Shown: positions 1-7,851 of the stretch, piece by piece
Position numbering within the stretch: the stretch's first letter is position 1
How the letters are laid out: the number at the start of each line of letters is the position of its first letter
Notes under the pieces: model-generated
The model's database searches: none
Told to the model about the DNA's origin: nothing
Seen by the model: the letters and a program-made list of their open reading frames with translations, nothing else
Assembly (NCBI GenBank): GCA_031374415.1
Contig: JANMGB010000372.1
Coordinates: 1-54,752 of the forward strand
Length of the DNA: 54,752 nucleotides
Direction: 5' to 3'
DNA from: CANHBY01 sp031374415
GTDB lineage: Bacteria; Pseudomonadota; Gammaproteobacteria; Burkholderiales; Burkholderiaceae_C
Made by a program: the position numbers and the translations under genes

Positions 1-144
1 TCCTCGCCAGGCATCAAACGGCCTCTTGAAGCGGTCTGCTTTGTAGCAAATGCTCGCAATACCGACCGGTATGGCTGTGCTTTGCGCCTTGCAGCCCACT
101 CCAATAGACCATTTACTGCCCGACGAGGAGTTTCCGAACAGGCC
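1..144. other. Left edge, no gene recognised
   Basis: This stretch lies downstream of the urtE stop codon. I see no convincing coding frame, tRNA or terminator in it. In many Burkholderiales ureD follows urtE, so the missing ureD may lie just beyond this edge; that is inference. Confidence 0.4.
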
Positions 145-906
145 CTAGATCGCCATGCGCGCTTTCACCCCGTCACGCTGCATGTCAGCCCCCCGCCCCT
201 GCTGGACGATCTCGCCGCGCTCCATCACTACGTAGTGGTCGGCCAGTTCAGCGGCAAAGTCAAAGAACTGTTCCACCAGCACAATGGCCATGGTGCCGCG
301 GTCGGCCAGTTGCCGAATCACGCGGCCGATGTCTTTGATGATGCTGGGCTGGATGCCTTCGGTGGGCTCGTCAAGCAAGAGCAGGCGTGGGCCGCTGGCC
401 AGCGCCCGCGCAATGGCCAGTTGCTGTTGTTGCCCGCCCGAGAGATCACCGCCGCGCCGGGAGCGCATTTGGTAGAGCACCGGGAACAGTTCGTAGAGCT
501 CGGCCGGCAAGGTAGACCGGGCACCGAGACTGGCCAAACCCATGCGCAAATTGTCTTCAACAGTAAGGCGGCCAAAGATTTCTCGGCCTTGGGGCACGTA
601 GCCCATGCCTTTGCGCACCCGCACATAGGGCGCATCGTGGGTGATGTCTTGGCCGCCCAAGCGCATCTGGCCGGCCTTGACAGGCACCACCCCCATGAGG
701 CTTTTGAGCAGCGTGGTCTTGCCCACACCATTGCGGCCCAGCACCACCGTGACTTCGCCCGCACGCGCGTTCAGTGCCACGTTGCGCAGGATGTGAGAGC
801 CACCGTAGTACTGCTGCAGACCCTCGACTTGCAACAGGCTGGGGCCGGCGTTGTCCGCGGGCGCCAGCACCGTCGGAGCCAGGGGGTCTTTGAGATCAGC
901 GCCCAA
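145..906 (-). CDS. urtE: Urea ABC transporter ATP-binding subunit UrtE
   Basis: UrtE is one of the two cytoplasmic ATPases that drive urea import through the UrtB/UrtC channel with UrtA as the periplasmic receptor. The protein has a Walker A motif GRNGVGKT (about residues 57-64), the signature LSGGQQQQLAIARAL and the Walker B segment LLLLDEPTEGIQPS, which is typical of the LivF/UrtE branch. I chose the TTG at 906 (253 residues) because a GGAGG ribosome binding site lies 6 bases upstream and the family normally begins close to this point. An in-frame ATG at 969 would add 21 residues of arginine- and cysteine-rich shadow sequence with no family resemblance. The gene overlaps the end of urtD by 11 bases, so it is probably translationally coupled. 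It is the last urt gene. Confidence 0.93.
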   Translation of the reverse strand: MGADLKDPLAPTVLAPADNAGPSLLQVEGLQQYYGGSHILRNVALNARAGEVTVVLGRNGVGKTTLLKSLMGVVPVKAGQMRLGGQDITHDAPYVRVRKGMGYVPQGREIFGRLTVEDNLRMGLASLGARSTLPAELYELFPVLYQMRSRRGGDLSGGQQQQLAIARALASGPRLLLLDEPTEGIQPSIIKDIGRVIRQLADRGTMAIVLVEQFFDFAAELADHYVVMERGEIVQQGRGADMQRDGVKARMAI

Positions 907-1783
907 GGTAGACCTCCACCACTTTGTCGTTGGCCTGCACCTCGGACAGCAAGCCCTCGGCCAATACACTGCCCTCGTGCAAGACGCTCACTTTTTTGCC
1001 CCGCTGACCGGATTGAACCAAGTCGCCGATGAATTTCATGTCGTGCTCAACGACGACCAGGGAGTGCTTTCCTTCAAGGCTTAAAAACAGCTCGGCGGTG
1101 CGCTCGGTCTCTTCGTCGGTCATGCCCGCGACGGGCTCATCCAGCAACAAGAGCTTGGGGTCTTGCATCAACAGCATGCCGATCTCGAGCCATTGTTTCT
1201 GGCCATGCGACAGCCAGCCCGCCGTGCGCTCGGCGCTGTCTTGCAGGTGAATGAGCTGGAGCATGGCGTCGATGCGATCGCGTTGCTCCCCCGTCAAGCG
1301 AAAGCGCATGGCGGCCCACACGCCGCGAGGGGTTTGCAGGGCCAGCTCCAGGTTGTGGAAGACGCTGAGGTTTTCAAACACGGTAGGCTTTTGAAACTTG
1401 CGCCCAATGCCGGCTGCGGCGATTTGGTTTTCACGCAAACGCAGCAGGTCGATGGTGGAGCCAAAGAAGGCAGTGCCCGCATCAGGACGGGTTTTTCCGG
1501 TAATGACGTCCATCAGGGTGGTTTTGCCCGCGCCGTTGGGGCCAATGATGCAGCGCAACTCACCCCCACTGATGTCCAGGTTCAAGCCATTGAGCGCTTT
1601 GAAGCCATCGAAGCTCACCGTGATGCCCTCCAGGTAGAGGATGGCGCCATGGGCCAAATCGAGTTGATCGGCCTGCACGCTGCGGCCATAGCTGGCTCCA
1701 CCGCGCGGCGACGCGACAGACTGTTGCCGCTGCCGCATGGCGTCAAACGCCTGCGCCCCGGCTTCCAGGAGTTCAGGCGTCAT
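896..1783 (-). CDS. urtD: Urea ABC transporter ATP-binding subunit UrtD
   Basis: UrtD is the second ATPase of the urea importer, of the LivG type. Over 295 residues it shows Walker A GPNGAGKT (81-88), a signature LSHGQKQWLEIG and Walker B LLLLDEPVAGM. An N-terminal extension of about 45 residues before the ABC domain is usual for UrtD. The open frame continues far upstream through urtC, but the ATG at 1783 is the right start. It overlaps the urtC stop as ATGA, the classic sign of translational coupling, and the residues upstream of it belong to a shadow of urtC. It works with UrtE, UrtB, UrtC and UrtA. Confidence 0.94.
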   Translation of the reverse strand: MTPELLEAGAQAFDAMRQRQQSVASPRGGASYGRSVQADQLDLAHGAILYLEGITVSFDGFKALNGLNLDISGGELRCIIGPNGAGKTTLMDVITGKTRPDAGTAFFGSTIDLLRLRENQIAAAGIGRKFQKPTVFENLSVFHNLELALQTPRGVWAAMRFRLTGEQRDRIDAMLQLIHLQDSAERTAGWLSHGQKQWLEIGMLLMQDPKLLLLDEPVAGMTDEETERTAELFLSLEGKHSLVVVEHDMKFIGDLVQSGQRGKKVSVLHEGSVLAEGLLSEVQANDKVVEVYLGR

Positions 1784-2901
1784 GCAGCGGCCCGATTCCC
1801 ATTGCGCCGCCGCCACGCGCCATGCAGGGTCTGGGCCAGACCGGCCAATCCTTGGGGCAAGAACAAGGTCACGGCGATGAACAACCCCCCCAGCAAGTAC
1901 AGCCAGACCTCGGGCAGGGCTTGGGTGAACCAGCTTTTGGCACCGTTGACCAGCATGGCACCAGCCACCGGCCCAGCCAGCGTGCCGCGGCCGCCAACCG
2001 CCGTCCAGATCGCTATCTCGATACCCGCGGCGGGGGCCATCTCGCTGGGGTTGATGATGCCCACCTGGGGCACATACAAGGCCCCGGCCACACCACACAT
2101 CACGGCCGAGATCACCCACACCGAGAGTTTGTAATGAAGCGGGTTGTAGCCGGTGAACATGACGCGGACTTCGGCATCGCGAATGGCCTGCAAAACGCGA
2201 CCGTATTTGCTGTGAACCAAGCAGCGTGAGGCAACGTAGCAGCCAATGAGCACCAGGCCGGTGAGCACAAAGAGGCTCATGCGCATGCCGGGGGTGGCCA
2301 AGGGCAGTGACAACAAGCGCTTGAAATCGGTGAAGCCGTTGTTGCCACCAAAGCCGGTCTCGTTGCGAAAGAACAGCAGCATCGCGGCGTAGGTGAGCGC
2401 CTGGGTGATGATGGAGAAATACACCCCCTTGATGCGGGAGCGAAAAGCAAAGTAGCCAAACACCCAGGCCAACACACCCGGCACCGCCACCACCAAAATC
2501 ATGGTGGCGATGAAGCTGTCGCTGAGGGCCCAGTGCCAGGGCAACTCTTTCCAGTCCAAGAAGACCATGAAGTCGGGGAGCTCGCTGCGGTAGTTGCCGT
2601 CGAGCCCGATCTGGCGCATCAGGTACATGCCCATCACATAGCCCCCCAGCGCAAAGAACAGGCCATGCCCTAAGCTGAGAATCCCGGTGTAGCCCCAAAT
2701 CAGACCCATGGCCAGGGCACACAAGGCGTAGCACATGATTTTGCCGCTGAGCTGCACGGTCTGCCCGCTCAGGTGCCACACGCTGCCCGGCGTCACCGCA
2801 AGGTTGAGGATGGGCACGATCAGGCACACCGCGATCAGGGCCGCACTCACCCCCGCCCAGGCGGCCGGGGTGAGCGAGGCGCTCGCAGGGGCCGGACTCA
2901 T
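1780..2901 (-). CDS. urtC: Urea ABC transporter permease UrtC
   Basis: UrtC is an inner-membrane permease of the LivM family that forms the urea channel with UrtB. The 373-residue product is mostly hydrophobic. It has an N-terminal segment at about 12-35, a run of further membrane helices and the conserved GYTGILSLGHGLFFALGGY region characteristic of branched-chain amino acid/urea permeases. The start at 2901 was chosen because it overlaps the urtB stop by four bases (ATGA). The longer open frame is a shadow of the urtB 3' end. Its own stop overlaps the urtD start in the same way, so urtB, urtC and urtD are one coupled translation unit. Confidence 0.94.
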   Translation of the reverse strand: MSPAPASASLTPAAWAGVSAALIAVCLIVPILNLAVTPGSVWHLSGQTVQLSGKIMCYALCALAMGLIWGYTGILSLGHGLFFALGGYVMGMYLMRQIGLDGNYRSELPDFMVFLDWKELPWHWALSDSFIATMILVVAVPGVLAWVFGYFAFRSRIKGVYFSIITQALTYAAMLLFFRNETGFGGNNGFTDFKRLLSLPLATPGMRMSLFVLTGLVLIGCYVASRCLVHSKYGRVLQAIRDAEVRVMFTGYNPLHYKLSVWVISAVMCGVAGALYVPQVGIINPSEMAPAAGIEIAIWTAVGGRGTLAGPVAGAMLVNGAKSWFTQALPEVWLYLLGGLFIAVTLFLPQGLAGLAQTLHGAWRRRNGNRAAA

Positions 2902-4532
2902 GCTTCCGCACTCCGGCCTTTGAGCGCAAACAAACCCTGGGGGCGCTTTTGGATGAACACGACAATCAAGCCCAACACCATGATTTTGGCCAACACGGCC
3001 CCCTGCCAGCCCTCGAGCAGCTTGTTCAGAACACCCAGCCCCAACGCGGCATACACCGTGCCCACCAGTTGGCCCACGCCGCCGAGCACCACGACCATGA
3101 ACGAGTCGATGATGTAACCCTGGCCGAGGTCCGGGCCCACGTTGCCAAGCTGTGACAGAGCGCACCCGGCCAGACCGGCCAAGCCGGAGCCCAAGGCAAA
3201 TGCGCAGGTGTCGATGCGTGCAGTGTGGATGCCCATGCAAGCGGCCATGCGACGGTTTTGGGTGACGCCACGGACAAACAGGCCCAGGCGCGTGCAGGTG
3301 ATCAGCCAGGACACCGCCGCCAGCACGAGCAGCGCAAACACCACGATGGCGATGCGGTTGTAGGGCAAGGTCAGATATCCCAAAACCTCCACCCCACCCG
3401 AGAGCCAGGAGGGGTTTTCAACGAGGACGTTTTGGGCGCCAAAAATGGAGCGCACCGCTTGCATCAACACCAGGCTGATGCCCCAGGTCGCAAGCAAGGT
3501 TTCGAGTGGGCGGCCATACAACCAGCGAATCACACTGCGCTCCATCACGACCCCCACCAACGCCGAGACCATGAAGGACACCGGGATGGCCGCGAGGATG
3601 TAGGCGTCAAAGGCGCCCGGCCACCAGGCTTTGAAGAGGTTTTGCACGATGTAGGTGGCATAAGCCCCCACCATCATGAGCTCGCCGTGGGCCATGTTGA
3701 TGACGCCCATCAGACCGTAGGTGATGGCCAAACCCAACGCCACGAGCAACAGGATGCTGCCCAAGCTGGCCCCCGTGAACAGCACCCCCATGCGATCCGC
3801 CCAAGCCAGGCGTGACTCCACTTGCGACAACGCCATCGTCAAGACACGACGCACCGTGGCATCAGGCTCGCCGCCTTGCTCGCTGGGGGCCAGGCGGGCC
3901 AGCAAGAGGCCGTGGACCGCGGGCGTGCGACCGGATTGGGCCAGCGTGCGCGCAGCCTCGATGCGCACATCCCTGTCGCTGTTGCTGGCGCTGATCAGCA
4001 AGGTGGCACGGATGAGTTGTAGCTGGGCTTGCAGATCGGCACCAGGCTCCGCCTGGAGGGCCTTGTCGAGGAGGGGCAGTCGAGACTCATCAGCCCCTTC
4101 TGCGCTCAAGAACCTGACGGCCTGGCGACGCTCGTCGAGGTCGGTCGAAAAGAGCTTCAAACTGGCCAGGGCAGCATCGATTTCGCGCCGCATCTGGTTG
4201 CTGTTGATGACGTCTTCAGCGTCACTGGGTACGCTGACCGGGGCCCCTGTGGCCGCATCTTGCGCCCCGGTGGCTTGAACAATGTAGACCCGCTGACCGC
4301 TGATTTTGACTTGCTCGCCCAGCAAGGCCTGCAAGAAAACGGCGAGGCCCTCGTCGCCCCGCGCCAAGCTGGCCTGCAGCGCCGCAATGCGCTCATCGTT
4401 GTCACCCGACGCCAAGCTGAAGGCTTGCTCCGGCGTGAGAGCGTGCGCCGGCCAAGCGGCCAACGCCATCAGCCCGCACATCAGCCAACGCAGGGGCCCG
4501 CGGCCGAGCCAGGCTGTGTAGTTTGAGACCAT
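2898..4532 (-). CDS. urtB: Urea ABC transporter permease UrtB
   Basis: UrtB is the LivH-type permease partner of UrtC. At 544 residues it is long for LivH but normal for UrtB, whose first 230 or so residues form a non-membrane extension. A signal peptide is visible (MVSNY to AWPAHA, about 1-31), followed by a helical hydrophilic region. The membrane domain starts near ADRMGVLFTGASLGSILLLVALG and includes the conserved GLMGVINMAHGELMMVGAY motif. It is separated from urtA by 210 bases that contain a hairpin-rich repeat (4566-4700), and is coupled to urtC by an ATGA overlap. The start is an ATG with AAGG upstream. Confidence 0.94.
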   Translation of the reverse strand: MVSNYTAWLGRGPLRWLMCGLMALAAWPAHALTPEQAFSLASGDNDERIAALQASLARGDEGLAVFLQALLGEQVKISGQRVYIVQATGAQDAATGAPVSVPSDAEDVINSNQMRREIDAALASLKLFSTDLDERRQAVRFLSAEGADESRLPLLDKALQAEPGADLQAQLQLIRATLLISASNSDRDVRIEAARTLAQSGRTPAVHGLLLARLAPSEQGGEPDATVRRVLTMALSQVESRLAWADRMGVLFTGASLGSILLLVALGLAITYGLMGVINMAHGELMMVGAYATYIVQNLFKAWWPGAFDAYILAAIPVSFMVSALVGVVMERSVIRWLYGRPLETLLATWGISLVLMQAVRSIFGAQNVLVENPSWLSGGVEVLGYLTLPYNRIAIVVFALLVLAAVSWLITCTRLGLFVRGVTQNRRMAACMGIHTARIDTCAFALGSGLAGLAGCALSQLGNVGPDLGQGYIIDSFMVVVLGGVGQLVGTVYAALGLGVLNKLLEGWQGAVLAKIMVLGLIVVFIQKRPQGLFALKGRSAEA

Positions 4533-4565
4533 CCGTGCACCTTTCGCGCGCGAGCCCGCCCAACG

Positions 4566-4700
4566 TCATCAAAAAACTGAAATAGGCTTGCAACCCCGGC
4601 CTTCAGGCCGGAGGGCCCCGACGGGGGCGACTCTTTGGTAGGGGATGCAAACCCCTTCCAACAGCTTACCCACCGACCTTTAGGTCGGTCGAATTATTGC
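4566..4700 (+). repeat. 135-bp hairpin-rich dispersed element, copy A
   Basis: This element matches 48671-48805 read on the opposite strand almost base for base, with only scattered differences. It contains a perfect hairpin CCGGCC-TTCA-GGCCGG at 4596-4611, a GC-rich stem near 4613-4628, GGGG/CCCC arms around 4641-4655 and a perfect 8-bp stem ACCGACCT/AGGTCGGT at 4672-4689. It encodes no protein. Subterminal palindromes without a transposase resemble the miniature derivatives of IS200/IS605 elements (PATE) or the RNA end of a tnpB-type element; a REP-like structural repeat is an alternative. It sits between urtA and urtB, where stem-loops could hold back decay of the upstream urtA message. 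Confidence 0.75.
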
Positions 4701-4742
4701 TGGGCTACTGAAGAGACGGGCCCTGAGTCCCCTGCGCTCACC

Positions 4743-6014
4743 TCACTTTTCGGGTTGGTCGAGCTTTTTCTCGTTGCCCGGGATGTAGGGGCTCCAGGGC
4801 TTGGCTTGCACTGGGGCGGGCGTCTTCCACACCACGCTGAATTGCCCATCCGCTTTGACTTCACCGATGAAGACGGGCTTGTGGAGGTGGTGATTTTTCT
4901 CGTCCATTTTGGCCACAAAGCCGCTGGGGGCCTTGAAGGTTTGGCCGGCCATGGCGGCGATCACTTTGTCAGTCTCGGTCGACTTGGCTTTCTCGACCGC
5001 TTGCTTCCACATGTAGATGCCGACGTAAGTGGCCTCCATGGGATCGTTGGTCAAGGGCTTGTCGGCACCGGGCAATTTTTTCGCCTTGGCATAGGCCGCC
5101 CACTTGGCTTTGAATTCGTCGTTGGTCGGGTTCTTCAGGCTCATGAAGTAGTTCCAGGCGGCCAGGTGGCCGACCAAGGGCTTGGTGTCCACACCACGCA
5201 ATTCTTCCTCACCCACGGAGAAAGCCACGACCGGCACATCGGTGGCTTTGAGGCCCTGGTTGCCCAGCTCTTTGTAGAAGGGCACGTTCGAGTCGCCATT
5301 GATGGTGGAGATGACGGCCGTCTTGCCACCGGCTGCAAACTTCTTCACGTCGGCGACGATGGTTTGGTAGTCGCTGTGACCGAAGGGCGTGTACTTTTCG
5401 TCGATGTCTTTGTCAGCGATACCTTTGCTCTTGAGGAAGGCGCGCAAAATTTTGTTCGTCGTGCGAGGGTAAACATAGTCGGTACCCAAGAGCACAAAGC
5501 GCTTGGCGCCGCCCCCTGCCTTGCTCATGAGGTACTCAACGGCAGGGATGGCCTGCTGGTTGGGTGCAGCACCGGTATAGAACACGTTTTTGCTGAGCTC
5601 TTCACCCTCGTATTGGACGGGGTAAAACAACAAGCTGTTGAGTTCCTCCACCACGGGCAGCACCGATTTTCGCGACACGCTGGTCCAACAACCAAACATG
5701 ACAACGACTTTGTCTTGCGTAATCAGCTGCTTGGCTTTCTCCGCGAACAAGGGCCAGTTGGATGCCGGGTCGACCACCACGGGCTCAATTTTTTTACCCA
5801 ACACACCGCCCTTGGCGTTGATCTCGTCGATGGCCATGAGCGCCACGTCTTTGAGCACGGTCTCAGAGATGGCCATGGTGCCGGAGAGCGAGTGCAATAC
5901 ACCCACTTTGATGGTGTCGTCTGCGGCCTGGGCCACCAGTGGCAAGCCCAGCGCGGCAACCCCCATGGCCAGGGCAGACAGTGACTGTGAAAATTGACGA
6001 CGGGTGGTTCGCAT
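4743..6014 (-). CDS. urtA: Urea ABC transporter substrate-binding protein UrtA
   Basis: UrtA is the periplasmic high-affinity urea receptor and the first gene of urtABCDE. The 423-residue product begins with a signal peptide containing a twin-arginine-like stretch (RTTRRQFSQSL) and ending at about VAQA-ADDTIKVG. The mature protein follows the type I periplasmic binding fold of the AmiC/UrtA group, with hallmark segments KVGVLHSLSGTMAISE, WTSVSRKSVLPVVEE and FYPVQYEGEE. The ATG at 6014 has GGAG seven bases upstream; the open frame runs further but has no family match there. A two-component regulator lies 135 bases upstream on the same strand, and a hairpin-rich repeat lies between this gene and urtB. 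Confidence 0.96.
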   Translation of the reverse strand: MRTTRRQFSQSLSALAMGVAALGLPLVAQAADDTIKVGVLHSLSGTMAISETVLKDVALMAIDEINAKGGVLGKKIEPVVVDPASNWPLFAEKAKQLITQDKVVVMFGCWTSVSRKSVLPVVEELNSLLFYPVQYEGEELSKNVFYTGAAPNQQAIPAVEYLMSKAGGGAKRFVLLGTDYVYPRTTNKILRAFLKSKGIADKDIDEKYTPFGHSDYQTIVADVKKFAAGGKTAVISTINGDSNVPFYKELGNQGLKATDVPVVAFSVGEEELRGVDTKPLVGHLAAWNYFMSLKNPTNDEFKAKWAAYAKAKKLPGADKPLTNDPMEATYVGIYMWKQAVEKAKSTETDKVIAAMAGQTFKAPSGFVAKMDEKNHHLHKPVFIGEVKADGQFSVVWKTPAPVQAKPWSPYIPGNEKKLDQPEK

Positions 6015-6114
6015 GGACTTGCTCCGGGAGGATGGGGCCCCGAGTGACCCGACAGCCGGGTCACCCGTTGGGCTTTGAGCCCGCAGCGTAAAGATCACAG
6101 CGGGACTCGCCAAT

Positions 6115-6128
6115 ACGCCAAATGGCGT
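6115..6128. promoter_or_regulatory. Perfect inverted repeat upstream of urtA
   Basis: ACGCCA and TGGCGT are separated by AA, giving a perfect palindrome about 100 bases upstream of the urtA start and just past the stop of the response regulator gene. It could be an operator or a short stem at the 3' end of the regulator message. There is no T-run, so it is a weak terminator candidate. Confidence 0.3.
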
Positions 6129-6149
6129 AGGCGTAGGCGCACACCCGAC

Positions 6150-7103
6150 TCAAGCCATCAGGCCACGAACCTTGGACAGCGCCACGGATGCGGCGGCGTT
6201 GCGTGTTTCAACACTCAGCTTGACGAACACATGCTCCAGGTGCTTTTTGACGGTAGCGGGGCTGCTGCCCAGGATGTCACCGATATCGCGGTTGGTCTTG
6301 CCCTTGGCCACCCAATACAACACCTCGGCCTCGCGTGGGGTGAGCTGGAAGGAGTTCAGCAGGCGCTGAACCACGGCCGCGTCTGACACCTCGCGCATCA
6401 CGATGAGCCAGTCCTCGTCACCGGTTTGTTGCTGCAGTGTCAAGATCAGCTGGTGACCCGATTGCTCCAGCGTCAGCGTTTGGGGCTCTGCGGTACGGCT
6501 GTGAATGCGCACCACCTGGGCCTGCAACCACGCCGTGATTGGGGTGGGCAGCTGAGCATCGAGCGCATTGAAGTAAGTGCGCAACCATTGCCGAGCCAAG
6601 GGGGTTTGCCAGACGATACGCGCCCCCCGCAAACCGGCCGAAAAGTGCACGGCCAGCGTCGCGTGCCCAAAAGCATCCAGCGCGTGACGGGCTTGCTGTG
6701 CGTGGCGTACGCTGCGCAAATGAACCGCCATGCGTGCCAAAACCTCCGGCGGGCGCAAGGGCTTGGTGATGCAGTCAACCCCACCGGCTTGAAACGCGGC
6801 CATCACATGCTCGGTCTCGTTCAGTCCGGTCATGAAGATGATGGGGATGTGGGCGGTGGGTTCGACCAGTTTGAGCCGACGCGCCACCTGAAAACCATCC
6901 ATGCCAGGCATCACCGCATCCAGCAACACGATATCGGGCACGACTTGTGCGGCACGTTGCAAAGCCGCCTCACCGTGGCCGGTGACAAACACGTCGTAGC
7001 CGGCGGCGTCCAGCGCATCGTGCAACACGCAGAGGTTTTCAGGCACATCGTCGACCACCAACACGCGATCACAGGCGCCGCGTTCCAACTGCTGATAAAG
7101 CAT
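6150..7103 (-). CDS. LuxR/NarL-type response regulator next to urt
   Basis: This 317-residue protein has an N-terminal receiver domain (about 13-130) with the acidic pair VVDD, phospho-acceptor Asp62 in LLDAVMPGMDG and the KPLRPPE lysine segment. A middle region of about 100 residues has no recognised motif. A C-terminal LuxR-type helix-turn-helix (about 248-310) carries LTPREAEVLYWVAKGKTNRDI and PATVKKHLEHVFVKL. The ATG at 7103 has AAGGAG seven bases upstream, so the longer frame from 7139 is not used. It lies directly ahead of urtA on the same strand and divergent from ureA, so it plausibly controls urea transport or urease genes; that is inference from position. No partner kinase is encoded beside it. 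Confidence 0.88.
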   Translation of the reverse strand: MLYQQLERGACDRVLVVDDVPENLCVLHDALDAAGYDVFVTGHGEAALQRAAQVVPDIVLLDAVMPGMDGFQVARRLKLVEPTAHIPIIFMTGLNETEHVMAAFQAGGVDCITKPLRPPEVLARMAVHLRSVRHAQQARHALDAFGHATLAVHFSAGLRGARIVWQTPLARQWLRTYFNALDAQLPTPITAWLQAQVVRIHSRTAEPQTLTLEQSGHQLILTLQQQTGDEDWLIVMREVSDAAVVQRLLNSFQLTPREAEVLYWVAKGKTNRDIGDILGSSPATVKKHLEHVFVKLSVETRNAAASVALSKVRGLMA

Positions 7104-7184
7104 CGTAAGGCTCCTTAAGCACAGCTCGAACAGCAGCAACTCATCAGCGACAGGGCCTCAAACCGGCGTCCGCTTGACGATCAA

Positions 7185-7197
7185 ACACACCGTGTGT
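7185..7197. promoter_or_regulatory. Palindrome in the regulator/ureA divergent gap
   Basis: ACACAC and GTGTGT flank a single central base in the 210-base gap between the divergent response regulator and ureA. A perfect palindrome here could be a regulator binding site. No consensus is claimed. Confidence 0.25.
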
Positions 7198-7286
7198 GGG
7201 ACAAGCCTCCATCGCAATGGCACTTGCTGAATGCGCAAGGACCATGCCATCGCCATGCACCATGCTGGCTCGGCTGCCCCGAGTTG

Positions 7287-7302
7287 TGGCACAGCTTGTG
7301 CT
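7287..7302 (+). promoter_or_regulatory. Possible sigma-54 promoter or operator at ureA
   Basis: TGGCAC is followed seven bases later by GCT, so the GG and GC dinucleotides have the 12-base spacing of a sigma-54 -24/-12 promoter. The -12 box lacks one consensus T. The same bases contain the palindrome GCACA-GCT-TGTGC, so an operator is an equal reading. Transcription from a -24/-12 site here would begin at about 7312, almost at the ureA ATG, which argues against the promoter reading unless the message is leaderless. Confidence 0.22.
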
Positions 7303-7313
7303 AACGTTTCGGC

Positions 7314-7616
7314 ATGGATCTCACGCCCCGCGAGAAAGACAAGCTGCTGATTTTCACGGCCTCACTGCTGGCCGAGCGCCGCATGGCGCGGGGTCTGAAG
7401 CTTAATTACCCTGAGGCTGTAGCCCTGATCAGCGCCGCCATCATGGAAGGTGCGCGAGATGGCAAAAGCGTGGCTGCGTTGATGAGCGAGGGCAAAACCG
7501 TGCTCCGCCGGGCCGATGTGATGGAGGGGGTGGCGGAGATGATCCCCGACATTCAGGTCGAAGCCACCTTCCCCGATGGCACCAAATTAGTGACCGTGCA
7601 CCAACCCATTCAATAG
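7314..7616 (+). CDS. ureA: Urease gamma subunit UreA
   Basis: UreA is the small structural subunit of nickel urease, which hydrolyses urea to ammonia and carbamate in the cytoplasm. The 100-residue length and the sequence (MDLTPREKDKLLIFTASLLAERR near the start, RRADVMEGVAEMIPDIQVEATFPDGTKLVTVH at the end) are canonical for the family. The ATG at 7314 fits the universal MxLTPRE start, yet the bases just upstream contain no recognisable Shine-Dalgarno sequence, which is unusual beside its well-equipped neighbours. It leads the ureA - small ORF - ureB - ureC series. Confidence 0.97.
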   Translation: MDLTPREKDKLLIFTASLLAERRMARGLKLNYPEAVALISAAIMEGARDGKSVAALMSEGKTVLRRADVMEGVAEMIPDIQVEATFPDGTKLVTVHQPIQ

Positions 7617-7626
7617 GAGCCTGAGC

Positions 7627-7851
7627 ATGTCCATCGTCACCTTGCGCCCACGGCGCGGCAAGGCGCTGCTTGCGGGATCAACGCTGTTGTGGGCCGGGTC
7701 CGCTTGGGCCCATGGTGGGGCTGGCTGGCATGTGCACCCTGAAGACTGGGCTGCCGTGGCCCTGCTGGGCTGTCCCTTGGGGTTGGCGATGGTGTGGCGC
7801 TTGCGGCGGGCTTGGCGCGGGTGGTCAGCTGGCACGCAAGGACGTTCATGA
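7627..7851 (+). CDS. Small His-rich membrane protein between ureA and ureB
   Basis: I do not recognise this 74-residue protein. It begins 10 bases after the ureA stop, in the same direction, and its stop overlaps the ureB start as ATGA, so it is placed like a real, coupled operon member. Residues 1-28 look like a signal peptide (arginine-rich start, hydrophobic core, AWA before HGG). The short exposed segment that follows has three histidines (HGGAGWHVH), then comes one hydrophobic helix (about 42-58) and an arginine-rich tail. The topology would put the histidines in the periplasm and the basic tail in the cytoplasm. Position in a nickel-enzyme operon makes metal handling an attractive idea, but nothing in the sequence proves it. 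It is not an obvious HupE/UreJ protein, which is much longer. Confidence 0.65.
   Translation: MSIVTLRPRRGKALLAGSTLLWAGSAWAHGGAGWHVHPEDWAAVALLGCPLGLAMVWRLRRAWRGWSAGTQGRS

Noticed and set aside
145..969. ATG at 969 as the start of urtE
   Set aside because: It would overlap urtD by 74 bases and add residues without family resemblance; the TTG at 906 has GGAGG at ideal distance.
82..1032. 316-codon open frame on the plus strand
   Set aside because: It lies opposite urtE, whose ABC motifs are unmistakable; the plus-strand product has no motif and is a GC-rich shadow.
4635..5984. 449-codon open frame on the plus strand
   Set aside because: Antisense to urtA; the long open frame comes from high GC at third codon positions.
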